Translations under genes and position numbers: made by a program
Notes under the pieces: model-generated
Told to the model about the DNA's origin: nothing
Databases searched by the model: none
What the model saw: the letters and a program-made list of their open reading frames with translations, nothing else
Assembly: GCA_021234155.1 (NCBI GenBank)
Contig: JAJEKV010000003.1
Span: 17,098,386 to 17,162,385 of the forward strand
DNA from: Isoetes taiwanensis
Taxonomy: Eukaryota > Streptophyta > Lycopodiopsida > Isoetales > Isoetaceae
Length of the DNA: 64,000 nt
Reading direction: 5' to 3'
In this document: piece after piece, positions 21,828 through 33,259 of the stretch
Layout: each line of letters opens with the position of its first letter
How positions within the stretch are numbered: the first letter of the stretch is position 1

Positions 21828-22745
21828 GAACAGGAGCTTGAGTGAGCAGAACCTTTAATTTTTAAAACGCTGCATCCACTTGGGGATTCCAAGCCCAAGT
21901 AGATTCATCACCCGTGAGTTTATGAATGGGATCCGCATATGAAGGTTGTTTAATAATAGACCTTGCCAAGGAATGAACGGGTTTCCTTGATGTTGGAAGG
22001 TGCTTGAGGTTTGAGCACACAACTAATTTTGGCAGGGTCCATGGTAATACCATCTTTACTCACAACGTGACTAAGAGGAACACCTGAGGTGACACAAAAA
22101 GTGCACTTCTCCGGATTCAAACTAATACCAGATTCATCATATTTTTAAAAACTAACTCCAATTTATCAAGGTGATCATCCATGGAGCTGCAAGCAGCAAA
22201 GTCATCTTGGAAGACTTCAGAAAAGCATTATCTCTCATGTAATTATGAAAAACAGAAAGCATAATGCGTTGAAAAGTAGAGGGAGAGTTGGATAATTCGA
22301 AGGGCACCGAGGCAAAAGTGCCCCACGGCGTGGTGAATGTAGTTTTCAACTGATCTTCAGCTTTGATAGAAATTTGATTGTAGCCAGAGAAGCCATCCAT
22401 GAAGTAGTACATCTCATGGCCTGCTACTTCTTCAAGGACTTGATCTGTGAAGGGTAGCAAAAAAAGATCTCATTATGTGGCCATATTGAGCTTTTGGTAA
22501 TCCACGCAAACGCATATTTTGCCATTACGCTTGAGGGCAATAATAATTGGGCTCACCCACTCAGAATGTTTGACTTCATAGATAAGTCCAGTAGCCAGAA
22601 GTTTATCAATTTCTGCTTTGATGCGGTCACGATAATTGGGCTTGAGCCTGTACTGTCGTTGCTAGATAGGTGTGCATCCGGTTTGGTAGGAATGGTGAGT
22701 TCCCCCAGTTCTTTCTTGATACCTCGTAAATCTTTGTAACTCTAC
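21828..22745 (-). pseudogene. Ty3/gypsy reverse transcriptase remnant
   Basis: On the minus strand, SEWVSPIIIALKRNGKICVCVDYQKLN (about 22560-22480) leads through stops to LPFTDQVLEEVAGHEMYYFMDGFSGYNQISI (22457-22370) and TTPWGTFASVPFELSNSPSTFQRI (about 22340-22270). These are RT motifs; the first catalytic Asp is in FMDGFSGYNQ. The YxDD region is garbled (ITLINWS). The frame after it (22053-21862) is the start of the RNase H connection. Most of RNase H is deleted before integrase begins at 21827. Confidence 0.85.
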
Positions 22746-23108
22746 GCAAAGATGTGCTTGAATTTCTTGAAGAGACTTAGGGTGCGAGCTTTATAAGTTT
22801 TGGGGAGATTAGCAGCCAGCCGGATTGGTTGGTTGTCTCCTAAATCAATAACTTCACTTTCTGGAGTTTGAATATGTGGAATGACCTCCATGTCTGTGAT
22901 AGTATGAGCAGGAGGTTAGAATACCACGGGCAGTTCAGCACTCTGGGTAGAGAAAAATAGAGGCTGTTGAGTGGCGTCTATTAAGGGTTGCTTCATGACG
23001 GCAGCAACATCAACGATGCCTGTAGGAGTGTCATCCTCAGGGTAGATGTCAACACGCCGAATGCGATTACAAGGTGCAAGATAAGGATCCAGCAATGTGT
23101 GAGATATG
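22746..23108 (-). pseudogene. Probable gypsy pol segment upstream of RT
   Basis: Minus-strand open text (23116-22916: SFISHTLLDPYLAPCNRIRR, then VDIYPEDDTPTGIVDVAAVM) precedes the RT homology in the same orientation and probably belongs to the protease-RT linker of the same element. No active-site motif is visible. It ends at the junction with LTR sequence at about 23109. Confidence 0.4.
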
Positions 23109-23525
23109 AATGACATGTGAAGGAGAAGTTTTGACTAGAAAAAATCTTCTAGGCCAATTTGCCTTAGGAAATGAGATGTAGGGATAGAATTTGAGGTCTC
23201 AAGGGCAAGTTTTTATAATAAGGGATATGGAAGGCTTAAGATGGAAATCAAGGAACGTAGCTATGCCAAGAACTCAAATAGTAGCATCACATACCAAGAA
23301 CTCTTCAAGGGGTCTTCAAATCTTCAACATTTGCTTGACCACCTTCCATGGCATGCTTGTGTGATCTTTGTCAAACGTCCTCACCTTGGTCTTCAAGTCT
23401 TCTTTTCAAAATGTGCAAAGATGCATTATGCTTGTATATCTGTGTTCAAATCAAAACGTGAGCATGAGAATATCCAGATGTGTCTTGCTCTTCCATGCTG
23501 CCATAGCATGGCAGCAGTTGCATAG
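23109..23525 (-). repeat. Gypsy LTR fragment (family of the 33-44 kb element)
   Basis: It aligns with 35391-35800 of the 3' LTR of the large gypsy element in the same orientation. Shared text includes AGTTTTGACTAGAAAAAA, CCAAGAACTCAAATRGTAGC, CAAGAACTCTTCAAGGGGTC, CTTGTGTGA and CTTGCTCTTCCATGCTGCCATAGCATGGCA. It ends CAGTTGCA at 23525, a TG...CA-type LTR border. Only the outer U3 part is present, and it joins pol sequence directly at 23109, so it is a deletion product or chimera. Confidence 0.8.
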
Positions 23526-24430
23526 ATTATTGTTTGTTACATAAGAATGTGAAAAATAAGAGCGGCATTACAAGGACGCCAAAGGTAATCCTTAGGCATG
23601 TCAAAGGTTTGGAATAATCCTTGCATGTATATATATGATATTCTCCCTCATGGTACTTGACTTTCATAATAGAAATCTCTTGATCTATTTTAAAAGAAGT
23701 GTTGACGGTCCTATATATTTGTTGTGTGTGCTTTGTTAAAAACATTTCTATGGCATTGAATCGTTGTGCAGTTGGTGGTTTGACAAAGGCTAAAATCATG
23801 GCAAGGATGATAGTACTTGTTAAAGCTCAAGGCGGCATTCAGATTTGTTGGAAACAAACTAACATTACTTGCTAATAAATGCATATATAATCAAAGAAAT
23901 CCTCGGCCTTTTTATTTTGGTAAAGAAGAATGCGAATGTGATGCCTTACCTCTCTCACAAAAAGACATGCATTTTTTGTAACTAGTTTTTGTCGAATGGA
24001 GGAAGAAGGAACATGTGAAGGGGAGGATAATTTCTTTTGTACGAAATGAGTAGCGGATGCCCGACATGGGCCACACCATGAGAAGACCATAAGGGACAGA
24101 TTACTACTACTCTAAGGAAGGAGAAGGAAAAAACAAAGTCGAAAAAAAGGGGAGTGGAAGATAGGGAATTTGCATGTCCGATATTTACCAGGATGGATTT
24201 GCATGATGCAAAGTATGATGGCAGAGGGTTGACAAAAGGGGCAGGGAAGGAAGAAAAGAAAAAAGAAAAATAAAGTACTTAGCGGAAGGTGGGGTTTTAG
24301 ACCGGGACGGGAGCTGGACAGGGGAATAGAGCGCAGGTCCTGCAGGCAGGCAGGCATTCCAGGCTTATAAAAAAGCATTTGAATGCCTCGATATAAGGAA
24401 TGACAGTGGTGTGCTCACGCGGGTTCAGGT
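23526..24430. other. Sequence with short unidentified minus-strand ORFs
   Basis: A 90-codon minus-strand frame (23799-23527) and shorter ones are present without any recognisable motif. Tandem CAGG units (CAGGCAGGCAGG) occur near 24340-24355. Nothing more can be supported. Confidence 0.3.
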
Positions 24431-26473
24431 ATGCCAGGCTCCACACAAATCTTATAAAGATCGTTACTCATTTAAGAATAAGATGGCGTTTTGACTCTCA
24501 AATTTTTATTTAGTTAGACTAGACCTCATTTTCCAATGATTCGCCCCACTTCGGGCGTTTCAAATAATTTGGTTAGAGTGAAACCATGTTACTTCTACAG
24601 AAGTAGTGTATAGATCCGTACCAATCAAAATGCCTCAAACGAATAGATTGGAAAGAGTGTATGTCACAAATTTACAAGCGCTTCTGGTTCAAACTTACAT
24701 TTCCATCACAAGGATTTTACTATGAACATGGCTACATCATGAAATAGCATACTTATGGAATGTCATAAATGTCGCTTTAGTATTATTATTTAACTGAACA
24801 AGAGTATGACGTCTTCATCATAACGTTGTCACATCCTTCCACAAATCTGTTTTTCTTTTACATTAATGTCTCTTCACCTAACAACAATACTAACTCACTC
24901 TCTAGCACTAGTTGTTGTTGTCGTCATGGTATACTAAAATTTATGAGATTATAAAAGACATGTTGACTTAATAAACTCAAGATGTTAGCATTAGTATGAC
25001 AAATTTTATCTTCGTTCTATATGCTAAAATGGCAAAAGTAGGTTTTAAATACAAATGTTTTCAAATTGAATCAAGATTGAACATGCTTTCATATTGGACA
25101 TGGAATCTCCAAAGTCATCTACACAAAACCTCGTATAGAATGCATGAAGCAATAGGGGAAACGAAGAGCATAGAAGACACATACACAACACAAATTTGTT
25201 TTCTACATGAGTTAGTTATCAAATTCACCTTATTCTTACTTTGCACAAGAAACCCTCCCAGACAAATATTGTTTGTCTGTCTGCTTGCTTGCATGTCTGC
25301 CTGCCTGTCTGTCTATCTTCCTGTCTGTCTGCTCATTTCAATTCAAACTTTTTGTAATGGATTTCCATTTCATGGAGGTTGTGGGCCTTCTTTCCTTCAT
25401 CATATATGCAATGTTTCTAAGAAGAAATCAATCTAAGGTGACAAAATCCTTCTAGGTTTGAAGGGGGATAGATAGACAGGTAGGTAGATAGAATTCTAGC
25501 ATATATTGAGGCCTACTGGTCTATAGAATAATACAATGAGAAGAGACATGAACCCCAAACAAAAGAAAGGATAAACAAGAAGATGAAGTAGAATGAAATT
25601 TAAACAAGGTATGCGCTTAAAGGAAGGGAATGCTCCTTAGCATATATATTAAGTCTAGCTCATCGGATTCCTTATTGGGTGCAATGGCTTGTGAGAAAAC
25701 ATTCACTATTGCAATAGTGATATAGACAAGAAATTATTCTCATATCAAGCAATGGTAGACCAAGCATATCAAACTCTAATAATGACTTGCAACATACAGC
25801 AAAAGTCTAATAGATAGGCTTTTCATTTATCTTAGTAGTTTCTATAGTATATTGGATGAGAGTGGATAGCCACATATGTGCGAGCTACCCACAAAATAAA
25901 AGACAATAAAATATCTACATATATCATCCTAGACCCTCCCCTCAAAGAAAAGCTTTTGATTTACAAATGCTGGATGATGTACTCGCTAAAAACTTATTAT
26001 TGGGATTAAAAAAATTCCATCCTACAAGTTTTCAAGGAAAAAAACTATAAGCTTGTCATCAAGCAGCTTAGACAATGCAAGGGTGCTAAAAATGCTCCTA
26101 AGGAAGCTGAAGCTGAAGCCAAAACCACATGCCACCACTGTACCTGCGCATCATTAACACTCAAGCATAAATATAAAAATTAAACCTCCTAAAATAGAAG
26201 AGCTAATCAAGCATACCACATGCCAAAACCTCTTTAAAATAGAGGGAATAGTCAGGTATATCATCTGCGCAACTTAATTAAGGGAGGAAAGGTGGGATTG
26301 AGAAAAGTAGAAGAGACTGATGAAGAGATGAAGAAATGACGATAATGGAAGCCAATTTCAAATGTTGGAGCAGATAGCTATCTCTCGATGAATTGATGGC
26401 CCAAAAAATAAATGTTGTGCATCCTCGTTATGTAGAGTGGGGTGCGGGAGATTAGATCCAGGCAGAGACTAGG
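24431..26473. other. AT-rich DNA with microsatellites, no gene recognised
   Basis: A TGTC/TGCC/TGCT tetranucleotide-type run lies at about 25275-25333, and a GATA/GGTA-type run at about 25468-25492. No coding or structural feature was recognised elsewhere. Confidence 0.4.
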
Positions 26474-26825
26474 GCAAAGAGGAAGTGTTGCTTCAAAGAT
26501 GTTTTGGATGCTTAGAATCCAAAACAAGGACTCAAAAACGTCGCAGGCACAACATTTGGGTCCTGGAAGGAAAACCCTAGTGAGAGAATAGGCAAGAGAG
26601 AAGTGTTCAAAGATGTTTGGATGCTTAGAACCCAAAAGGGGAACTCAAAAACGTCGTTGACACAACAATTTGGGCCCGGGATGCAAAATCCTAGTGAGAT
26701 AATAGGCAACAGGGAAGTATTGCTTCAAAGACTTTTTTGACGCTTAGAATCTAAACGGGGACACAAAAACATCGTTGACACAACAATTTGGGCCATGGAT
26801 GCAAAACTCTGGTGAGAGAGTGTGG
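26474..26825. repeat. Minisatellite, three diverged units of 114-120 bp
   Basis: Units start at 26474, 26592 and 26706. Each begins GCAA(A/G)(A/C)(G/A)-GGAAGT, then carries TTCAAAGA, TTTTGGATGCTTAGAA, ACTCAAAAACGTCG, GACACAACAATTTGGG and CCTAGTGAGA in order. The second unit lacks TGCT near its start. The array ends at GCAAAACCCTAACCCTAGAGAGAG, a telomere-like box and a GA run. Confidence 0.85.
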
Positions 26826-27130
26826 GCAAAACCCTAACCCTAGAGAGAGAGAGAATAGAGCTAGGACGCTAGGTAGAGGAGAAGAAAGAGGGTTAGCCAT
26901 TAGAGAGAGAAGAGAAGGAGCTCTGCAAGATGAGAGCAACGCGTCTGCAAAAGAAATGTGTGGTGTACAGGGGAGGTGCATCAATTATTCTAGACCAATG
27001 GGCTTCCAATTTTTGAATGTCTTGCCAATTTAAGTAGCATAAAATTACCATTAGCATTAGCATTCTCTTCTTTGTACTTTTGGGCTTCCATGTCCCTTTG
27101 GTTGTTTGGGTCTCAGTGGACGTTAAAATT

Positions 27131-27178
27131 CCTACCTACCTACCTACCTACCTACCTATCTATCTATCTATCTATCTC
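27131..27178. repeat. (CCTA)n(TCTA)n microsatellite
   Basis: About six CCTA units followed by about five TCTA units, then a CT-rich tract to about 27290. Confidence 0.9.
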
Positions 27179-27864
27179 TTTATTTTCTATATAATCTTCT
27201 CTCTATATCTCTCTCTTTTCATTTTATTCTATTTTCTATCTTCTCTACGTACTCTTCTCTATTTTCTTTTCTCTTTTTATGCTCTCTCTATTTGATATGG
27301 TGCCGCTGGTGAAGGGCTGTGACATTTGCTACATAGTGGATAGAAGTTTTACGACCAACAACAGCAAAGCTATCGTACTCCTGTGACCAGTTCAGTGATC
27401 TTCAACAATTCGTCTAAAACAGCTCTGACTCATTTCATACAACATCAAATCGATTTCAGCATGGCTCTTCAAATCGGCAGCCTCCAGATCTAATTCCCAA
27501 CATATTACTTTCTTAGCCATCTCCTTTTTACTTGCAGGTTACCCAATTCTAATAATTCCTAAGCCTTTTGGAGATCTTCTAGTTGCTTATTGTCAGATCG
27601 TGAATTCCTTCTTTGAAGACTTATCCTTTGATTTGTGTATTGGCTAGAGAGGTTTCTCTAGTGCTCAATTGAAATTTTCCCTTAATCTTTCTTGTCTTCC
27701 AAACTTAAGCTCTTTCTCAAGATTTCTCTTGCTCAAATAGGCCGATTGGGTGGTGAGCCGGAATTCTTAAGCAGTACACACAGGGTTCATGCCTACTCAT
27801 GCATCATATTTACATGTTGTAGAACTTGATAGAGGACATCAGAAATAAACAATAAGATCTATGT

Positions 27865-28180
27865 TGCTGCTTTGTGAATTTCACAAAAGGCTTTTGATAC
27901 AGTCCCTAGGAAAAAGCTGAGAGAAAGATTAAAGTGGTTAGGAGCTCTCCCCCCTCCCCGAAATTGCAAAACGCAATATATGAACTATACAAAACATGCT
28001 CAACTCAAATGCCACCATCAGGGCCAACTTATTAATAGCAATATTGGATTCTACAGGTGCCCACTCTCCTCCATGTTATTTGGACAAAGCGTTGATCATC
28101 TTAAGGATTCGCTTGCTCAGCATGGAGGTGGAAGGCCTGGCTGGGTTACCATCATCTGGCAGCTGATATAGAATGCCAAG
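27865..28180 (+). pseudogene. LINE reverse transcriptase fragment (same family as 58.2 kb)
   Basis: A frame near 27872-27930 reads FVNFTKAFDTVPRKKL-like text, matching FAKAFDIVPRKKLWARL of the copy at 58.2 kb. It is followed by a degraded GLP...NAVY...LY segment near 27930-27990 and CPLSSMLFGQSVDHLKDSL near 28060-28115, matching GCPLSPTLFGLYIDQLEAWL. Multiple frameshifts. The YADD block is absent or unrecognisable. Confidence 0.7.
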
Positions 28181-28199
28181 ATGCGATGCTCCGATTATG

Positions 28200-28560
28200 T
28201 GCACAAAAGTATGGAATCTCATCTTGGAGAGGACCTTTCTCTGGATCTTTTTCTTGAGGTCCTCCCTTGCCTCTTTGGGGAGGCCTCAAACTACCACATT
28301 GTGACCCCTGTGCTTTTGTTCTTGTTGCTCCTTGAATGGTTTCGCAGTATCCTCCCTGCAACTGGAGGATGTAGCAGCGGTTGTTGCTCGAGGTCTGACA
28401 CTGCTCAACCTGAGGAGTTTGTTGTCTGTGTTGCCTGGTTTCCTCCTCAATCCACGGTACAAAGGGGGATGGGCTAGAAGCCGCTTTGCCTTGCATTTGC
28501 TCGGTAATGTTTTTGCCTATCTTGTTGGACCAACTTGACGGAGTTCCTTAAAGTTTTTTT
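28200..28560. other. Open text on both strands, unidentified
   Basis: Minus-strand frame 28496-28152 is Gln/Gly-rich and polar (TRTKAQGSQCGSLRPPQRGKGG), reminiscent of low-complexity gag tails, but no zinc knuckle or other motif is present. The plus strand is also open here. No assignment is made. Confidence 0.25.
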
Positions 28561-29040
28561 TATTGACTATACTAAAACCGTTCTCTACACAAACTCTACT
28601 CCTGGAAATCCATTTGTTGACTTTGCCAAATGAAGCAGTGCCCTTAGAAAAAATTGAGAGCTAAATCCTTAAATATATTAAAGAAATTCTGACCTTTTAT
28701 ATTTATATATGTCTTGATTATTAAGTTGTCATCTACTAATATATCTCTCACTTGAACAATTAGTTGTTGCATGAAATATTTGGCAACAAGCCTCATATAC
28801 AAAAGATTTCTCTTGAATGGATATCAATGAACTGACTTTGTTCTATAGACACAAACATTAACGAAGAGTCTGAAATGAGTAACCTCCAGTCAAGAACATG
28901 GATAGCATGAAGATTATTCAAGAAGGGTGACCTCACTGGACCAAAATAAGGCTCTAATAGGCCTATTAGTGGTGGAAGAAGACGAAATAAGTTTTATGTT
29001 ATATCACATTGGCAACATCCTATTGGACATATGACACACA

Positions 29041-29284
29041 CAAAACACCAATGTTGCTTATTGCAATAAATGCATTTCGGATTGTTCAAGTTGGAGACAG
29101 TTTATACTAGACTAGTGTGTTGTCATTAGACTCAGTTGCCCAAAACATCAATGTTACTTATTGCAATAAATGCATTTCAGATTGCTCATGTTGGAGACAG
29201 TTTGTACTAGACTAGTGTATTGCCATTAGACTCAGTTCCCCAAGAGTACTAGACTAGTGTATTACCATTAGACTCAGTTGCCCA
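29041..29284. repeat. 100-bp tandem repeat, about 2.4 copies
   Basis: Units start at 29041 and 29141. Each carries CAAAACA(C/T)CAATGTT(G/A)CTTATTGCAATAAATGCATTTC, TTGGAGACAGTTT(A/G)TACTAGACTAGTGT and CATTAGACTCAGTT. A partial third copy (TACTAGACTAGTGTATTACCATTAGACTCAGTTGCC) ends at about 29284. Confidence 0.9.
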
Positions 29285-29577
29285 AAGAGAACTAACTTGG
29301 AATTCTACATACTTCCAAAATCAGCCTTTAGATTTCTTGGGACCACCAAGAACCATGGAGAGAATTGAACTTGAAACCTCACCAATGATAAAGTCAAGAG
29401 ATAGCCCACTAGACTGTGGATTCATTTAAAAAATAAGAGTAGTACAATTCAGAAGTAATGTTAATGTCGGGATTGAGGGTTATTCATGGGTTGGTTTAGT
29501 TGGCCTATATAGGCCTCATGTTTGAGAGAGTAAGCATTATAAAGTGAATGTGGGGAGGACCTATAAAGCAATGTTAA

Positions 29578-29645
29578 TGTGGTGGGTGTCTCATAGACCA
29601 ATAAATCGGGATGTGGGTGTCTCATAGACCAATAAATCTGGGTGG
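29578..29645. repeat. Two-copy tandem repeat of about 32 bp
   Basis: GTGGGTGTCTCATAGACCAATAAATC occurs twice in a row with almost no divergence. Confidence 0.85.
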
Positions 29646-31400
29646 ACGTTAAAAAGTACTATTATATTCTATTCTTAGCGAGATTTGAGTTGTTTTAGCC
29701 TTAAAAGAATTTCGTATGCTAGTTTGGTGGATGCGTGCTTTCCATTTCTTGAACCTTTAGCAACATAATATATGAGCAAGTGAGCTTCCAGCCTCATGAT
29801 AACGGAAGGTTTGCTAAATGTCTTGGACCTTTACCAATATAGTCTACGTGGCTCATATTTCTTGTCAAAGAATTAGATATCGGACTAGTGGAATTGACTC
29901 CAACGATGAGCGCCATGGACCACTCTAAATTATAATATGTCAGTTGTTATTATCAAGTCTTCACTCTTACACCAAAAGACACAACTTAGCAATAGGTATG
30001 CAGTATCACACTAGTCAAACAAATGAATGGTGCCTTGATTAGTTGGGCAGCCCAAGGTATTTGTTTTCATCCCATGATTAAATGGCGACTTAAGGTAATT
30101 GAAGCAATAACTGGCCTCAAGCCCAACCTTGGTAGAGGAGTTTATAGCTAAGATAATATGAAAGTAAAAGATGGTCCAATTGTTGCAATAAATTTTCATA
30201 AACAAGCAAGAAAGTTAAATTACGGAAAAGATGCTCATAGCTTAGTTTTACTAGATGAACACTCATTATAATTATATCGTGCAGTATATAAGCCATAATG
30301 GCTTGAGTGAGTAGAGACTTGGCTTTGCTGACTTGGACATCTGTTGCATTTCAGGGCACATGGCCCCTAAGAGTTGATGATTGATTGTTTGCGTCCAAGG
30401 CATTTAAGTATCCATAAAGCCTTTTACCATAACTTGTATACATGTTCTGAATAGATACGATGAAGGAATCCAATATATCGCTTATTGCTAGAAATACCAA
30501 GGGATGGGGGTCTTCGAAGATAGGAAGGGAAGATCACAACAGTGGAAAATCCTAGAAAGAAGTACACTTTCCACACCATGGATGGATCTCCCATTTATGT
30601 CTAGATAACTTGCCTTGGGACACTAGCTACTACAATTGTAATTTCTAGTTAATCTATCATTAATTCAAATAGGGGTTCTTGACATATTGTGCTTGTTTGA
30701 AGTACATAGGACCTTCAAGTGGTCCCTCCATGCTTAAAGATACTAGAAGAGAGAAAAGATAAATCCTACTAGCTTTTGTTTCAACTTTATGGTAGCAAAT
30801 GATAAAGCAAGAGATGAAGTTTAAGTTAAAGAAATGGAAGTGTCCCCTTCTTGATCTACACAAAATAATAGGCGGACATTTTCCAAGATATGATGTCAAG
30901 AGGGTGCGACATACAACAAAAGGAAGTGCGTATAGAAGTGGGGGCAGCAAGGGCAAGCGTGAAATTCAATATAATTTCCCTTACACAAAGAGAGGAAAAA
31001 GATGGGATTGTTTAACTTCCCAAGAAGCAGAAACAACAAAGGAAGTTGAAATTCCCGAGGCAACAAGGAAAGGTTAGAAAACCAGTTGAAAAATGGCAAA
31101 CGAGGGACAAAGTGAAAACAGGGACTGACACAATCCCCCTTCCTTTGCCGCTGCCAAAGAAGCACCACATGGAACTGACTGAATAATGGCACAATAGTGT
31201 ACCATTCTAAAGCATATGGATATGTGATCATGTACACACATATTAACACTAGTTTACAGAATACAAAACACAGGGAGAAGTGGGTCCAAGCTCAAAAAAA
31301 AAAAGGGAGTAAACAGTAAAGGAGGCAGGGACTATTCTTCTCAATCACATAGGTATTAGGCAGAATTACAAAGTGTCATATTCAGCGGAGCAGAGGGGAG
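29646..31400. other. Intergenic DNA upstream of the ATL locus
   Basis: No recognised domain, RNA or repeat. Minus-strand frames at 31249-30896 and plus-strand 30799-31077 overlap one another and show no family motif. The A-run at 31297-31308 is a simple repeat. Confidence 0.35.
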
Positions 31401-31402
31401 AA

Positions 31403-31669
31403 TTAGGTGAAGCAGATTTTTTTTGTCGGAAGCTGAATAATGGAGCAGATTATAAGGCTGCTTTGGAAGGGGAGCAACAAGGCCCACAGGGTGTTTCTTC
31501 TGCTATGCCTTTGAATGGCAACTCTGTCAGCGGGCAGCTCTTCTTCTAGCGCTCCTGCTGTACCTTGTGTTGGATGCATCTCTACACCGGAGTAATGGGC
31601 TTGCATAAGAAAGGCCATTTTGTCTTCAATGTTTTTCAATAGCTCTGGATCCGCTCTCTTTGCTTCCAT
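31403..31669 (-). CDS. Possible small unidentified protein, divergent from the ATL gene
   Basis: An ATG-initiated minus-strand frame of 88 codons. The N-terminal part is helical and charged (MEAKRADPELLKNIEDKMAF), followed by an acidic segment (ALEEELPADRV), an RRN stretch and a hydrophobic C-terminal part (ALLLPFQSSLIICSII). I do not recognise it. It starts 264 bp from the ATG of the RING-H2 gene on the other strand, so the two could share a bidirectional promoter. The last part may be intron read-through if the gene is spliced. Codon-like composition is best in the first 55 residues. Confidence 0.35.
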   Translation of the reverse strand: MEAKRADPELLKNIEDKMAFLMQAHYSGVEMHPTQGTAGALEEELPADRVAIQRHSRRNTLWALLLPFQSSLIICSIIQLPTKKICFT

Positions 31670-31932
31670 GTGACCTACTTAATGCCCACACCTCTTATTC
31701 CCTGCAAGTTGTCACCGGTTTTTTGTTGCTGATTTTTTTTTCTCCCCAAATCGCTGTCTCAGCTGTGTTGTGTTCGTGAAATCGACAAGCTTGGCATCGC
31801 CGTCAGGATCAGAGAGTCTTGGCCTCGCAAAGTGCTTTTAATTCGGCTAGCCGGCAGATTTTTGATCTACCCACTTCATGTAGAAACAGAGCAAAACAGG
31901 GGCACAAAGAAGGGGGAAACTTAGAGCGAAGC

Positions 31933-32676
31933 ATGGCTGGGGATAGCACTCCTCCTCTCTGGCTTCAATCCACTTCGTTGGTGCCTCCATCTCCGATCAA
32001 CGAGAGCTCGCCCGATACTCTTGCAATGAACGGAACCGGAACTTCTCTAGAGGTTTCTACCCGATTCAATCCCAGCATGGCCATCATAATCGTGGTTCTG
32101 CTCAGCACATTTTTCTTCATGGGTTTTTTATCTGTTTATGTTAAGAAATGCGTTACGACAGAAGGGGATTTAGAGCAGCAGAGCGGGTGGACGAGGGAAC
32201 AGGGGTTGGACAAGGCTGCCATTCAAGCTCTGCCCATTATTGGATTCTCGCTTATCAGAGGAAGCCGCGGATTGGAATGCTGCGTTTGTCTTGCAGAATT
32301 TGAAGACGACGAGAAGGTGAGGCTTCTGCCCAAATGCGGCCATTGCTTCCATGCCGAATGCATTGATATGTGGCTTTTCTCGCACACCACTTGCCCCATC
32401 TGTAGACGCAATCTGGTGGGCGATTCGGATCATCCCGACCAACATCTGCCCATTTCCTTCGTTTCTTCTTCCTTGGATTCGATCTCAGAATCTGAAGAGA
32501 TCCAGCCTGCTCATCCTGATATATCTATCAGCATTATCGAAGACGAACAGCTGGATTCCCTGAGTGAGGAACAGAGGATGCACAGCCGAGAAATGGATAT
32601 TAAATTCTCTGGATTCTTATTGAGAGTTATTTGCATGCTCCGCAGATGGAGATTGAGAGTGTGGATACAGCGGTGA
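31933..32676 (+). CDS. ATL-type RING-H2 E3 ubiquitin ligase
   Basis: An intron-less gene of 247 aa, typical of the plant ATL family. Order: a short Ser/Pro-rich N-terminus; one transmembrane helix at about residues 49-70 (MAIIIVVLLSTFFFMGFLSV); the GLD motif at 91-103 (GLDKAAIQALPII); then a complete RING-H2 domain with C116, C119, C135, H137, H140, C143, C154 and C157, and W147 before the last cysteine pair. The C-terminal tail is acidic/Ser-rich and ends in a basic stretch. The RING binds an E2 to ubiquitinate targets, probably at plasma or endomembranes. I chose the ATG at 31933; the frame stays open upstream to a TTG at 31819 without another ATG. No damage was seen, so it is likely functional. 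Confidence 0.93.
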   Translation: MAGDSTPPLWLQSTSLVPPSPINESSPDTLAMNGTGTSLEVSTRFNPSMAIIIVVLLSTFFFMGFLSVYVKKCVTTEGDLEQQSGWTREQGLDKAAIQALPIIGFSLIRGSRGLECCVCLAEFEDDEKVRLLPKCGHCFHAECIDMWLFSHTTCPICRRNLVGDSDHPDQHLPISFVSSSLDSISESEEIQPAHPDISISIIEDEQLDSLSEEQRMHSREMDIKFSGFLLRVICMLRRWRLRVWIQR

Positions 32677-33259
32677 TTATTGGATTTTATGTATAGGATC
32701 TGTTTGTAGAGCTGTTTTGCCCTCTTTCCCTCCCTCCAAACTAGTGCAATAATTTGGCAGGTGAAGTCTTGTGTATATAGTGATCCTATTAAGTGAAGCA
32801 GAGATCTTTCTCGAGTTGGCACAAATTTGGGCCCAGCTTGCTTTGAAATGACGACATTTTTGACAAAAGTTTTGTATGATTGTTTATTCTCAAATGTCTC
32901 CCCTTTCCTAAATGACCGGTCTAAAATATATCAGTTTTGCAAGTTATTGATTCTAAGTTATCTTTTGCAATGACAGGACCATTCCTGGCTACATACAATT
33001 CTTCATCCCATGCCCATCTTGAGATTGTGTTGCCTCCCTTTTCCACACTTGTTATAACTTCCACCTTCCACATTACATGTGAAGATTGAATCTTCGGGAC
33101 CTTAAGAATGTCAAGTTTTTTATTCCTTCGAGCTCCTTTTTCTCTCTTATTAGTTCACTAATGAACAATCTAACATTCCAGTTTTTGAAATTGTTCACTT
33201 CCATCGCTTGTATCTATATGTTACATTGCAAAGAAGAAAATAAGAGCATAACCTTTTCC
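32677..33259. other. 3' flank of the ATL gene up to the gypsy LTR
   Basis: Contains the probable 3' UTR of the RING-H2 gene. A plus-strand frame at 33086-33319 runs across the LTR border and is not considered real. Nothing else is recognised. Confidence 0.4.

Noticed and set aside
25273-25333. Coding frame in the TGTC/TGCC repeat (Cys/Leu-rich peptide)
   Set aside because: It is a translation of a microsatellite and not a gene.
26474-29284. CRISPR-like array
   Set aside because: The units are adjacent diverged tandem copies without spacers in a plant nuclear context.
31819-31932. N-terminal extension of the RING-H2 frame
   Set aside because: The upstream open part starts at a TTG, has no ATG, and is not typical of ATL proteins, so the ATG at 31933 was used.
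32170-32445. Minus-strand open frames across the RING-H2 gene
   Set aside because: They lie antisense to a clear coding domain and have no family motif; they are shadows of the plus-strand gene.
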